From NCBI GenBank assembly GCA_913057885.1, contig CAJXOI010000050.1, positions 1-6,393 of the forward strand: a stretch of 6,393 nucleotides of DNA, given 5' to 3'. This DNA comes from an uncultured Micavibrio sp. GTDB taxonomy: Bacteria > Pseudomonadota > Alphaproteobacteria > Micavibrionales > UBA1664. Below are positions 6,352-6,393 of the stretch, piece by piece. The first letter of the stretch is position 1, and each line of letters begins with the position of its first letter. Below the pieces are notes generated by a model. That model was not told the DNA's origin. It saw only the letters and a program-made list of their open reading frames with translations, and did not search any database. Both the position numbers and the translations under genes were made by a program.

Positions 6352-6393
6352 AATATGGTCGAGCACGGCGAAAATGACGAAAAATCATTAAAA
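6346..6393 (+). CDS. Possible start of a divergent gene (runs off the window)
   Basis: A plus-strand frame opens at ATG 6346, or at the in-frame ATG 6355, and stays open to the window end (16 or 13 codons). It would encode a very polar N-terminus, MPNMVEHGENDEKSLK. AGAAAG at 6339-6344 is too close to the first ATG but ten bases from the second. Such a short open stretch occurs often by chance, so only the next bases can decide. If real, its start overlaps the flgB sigma-54 promoter. Confidence 0.3.
   Translation, partial: MPNMVEHGENDEKSLK

Noticed and set aside
6333..6393. Minus-strand frames entering from the right edge and ending near 6333 as the tail of an upstream gene
   Set aside because: Two frames are open over this short stretch, neither resembles a known protein end, and both cover a good sigma-54 promoter; chance is more likely.

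Overview
The window comes from a flagellated alphaproteobacterium. The strongest evidence is a minus-strand gene at the left edge encoding a CckA-type sensor kinase, a family characteristic of Alphaproteobacteria. Next to it lie the proximal-rod and export-gate genes of the flagellum in the order flgB-flgC-fliE ... fliQ-fliR-flhB, an order seen in that class. Base composition looks moderate (below 50% GC by eye), so this is not a typical GC-rich Caulobacter or Azospirillum; a lower-GC lineage is possible, but I cannot name it from the sequence.

Layout from right to left, following minus-strand transcription. At 6292-6393 there is a control region with a well-formed sigma-54 (-24/-12) promoter for flgB, and possibly the first codons of a divergent plus-strand gene running off the edge. 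At 6291-5113 lie flgB, flgC and fliE (rod proteins and the rod/MS-ring adaptor). At 4223-5116 a plus-strand gene for a 297-residue protein I do not recognise is wedged into the flagellar block; its stop codon overlaps that of fliE. At 4126-4222 there is a 97-base divergent control region with a plausible sigma-70-like promoter for fliQ and a near-match to a CtrA site. At 4125-1984 lie fliQ, fliR and flhB (integral-membrane export apparatus), tightly packed. At 1956-1 is cckA, 27 bases after flhB, cut by the window edge before its expected receiver domain.

FliQ, FliR and FlhB form part of the type III export gate that secretes rod and hook subunits. FliE, FlgB and FlgC are among the first substrates assembled on that gate. 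CckA, through ChpT and CtrA in well-studied relatives, controls early flagellar transcription, so regulator and target genes sit together here. The window is otherwise compact. I saw no RNA genes, CRISPR arrays, insertion sequences or long repeats, and no convincing intrinsic terminator.

The least explained element is the 297-residue gene inside the flagellar cluster. I found no clear sign of a wholly new system.
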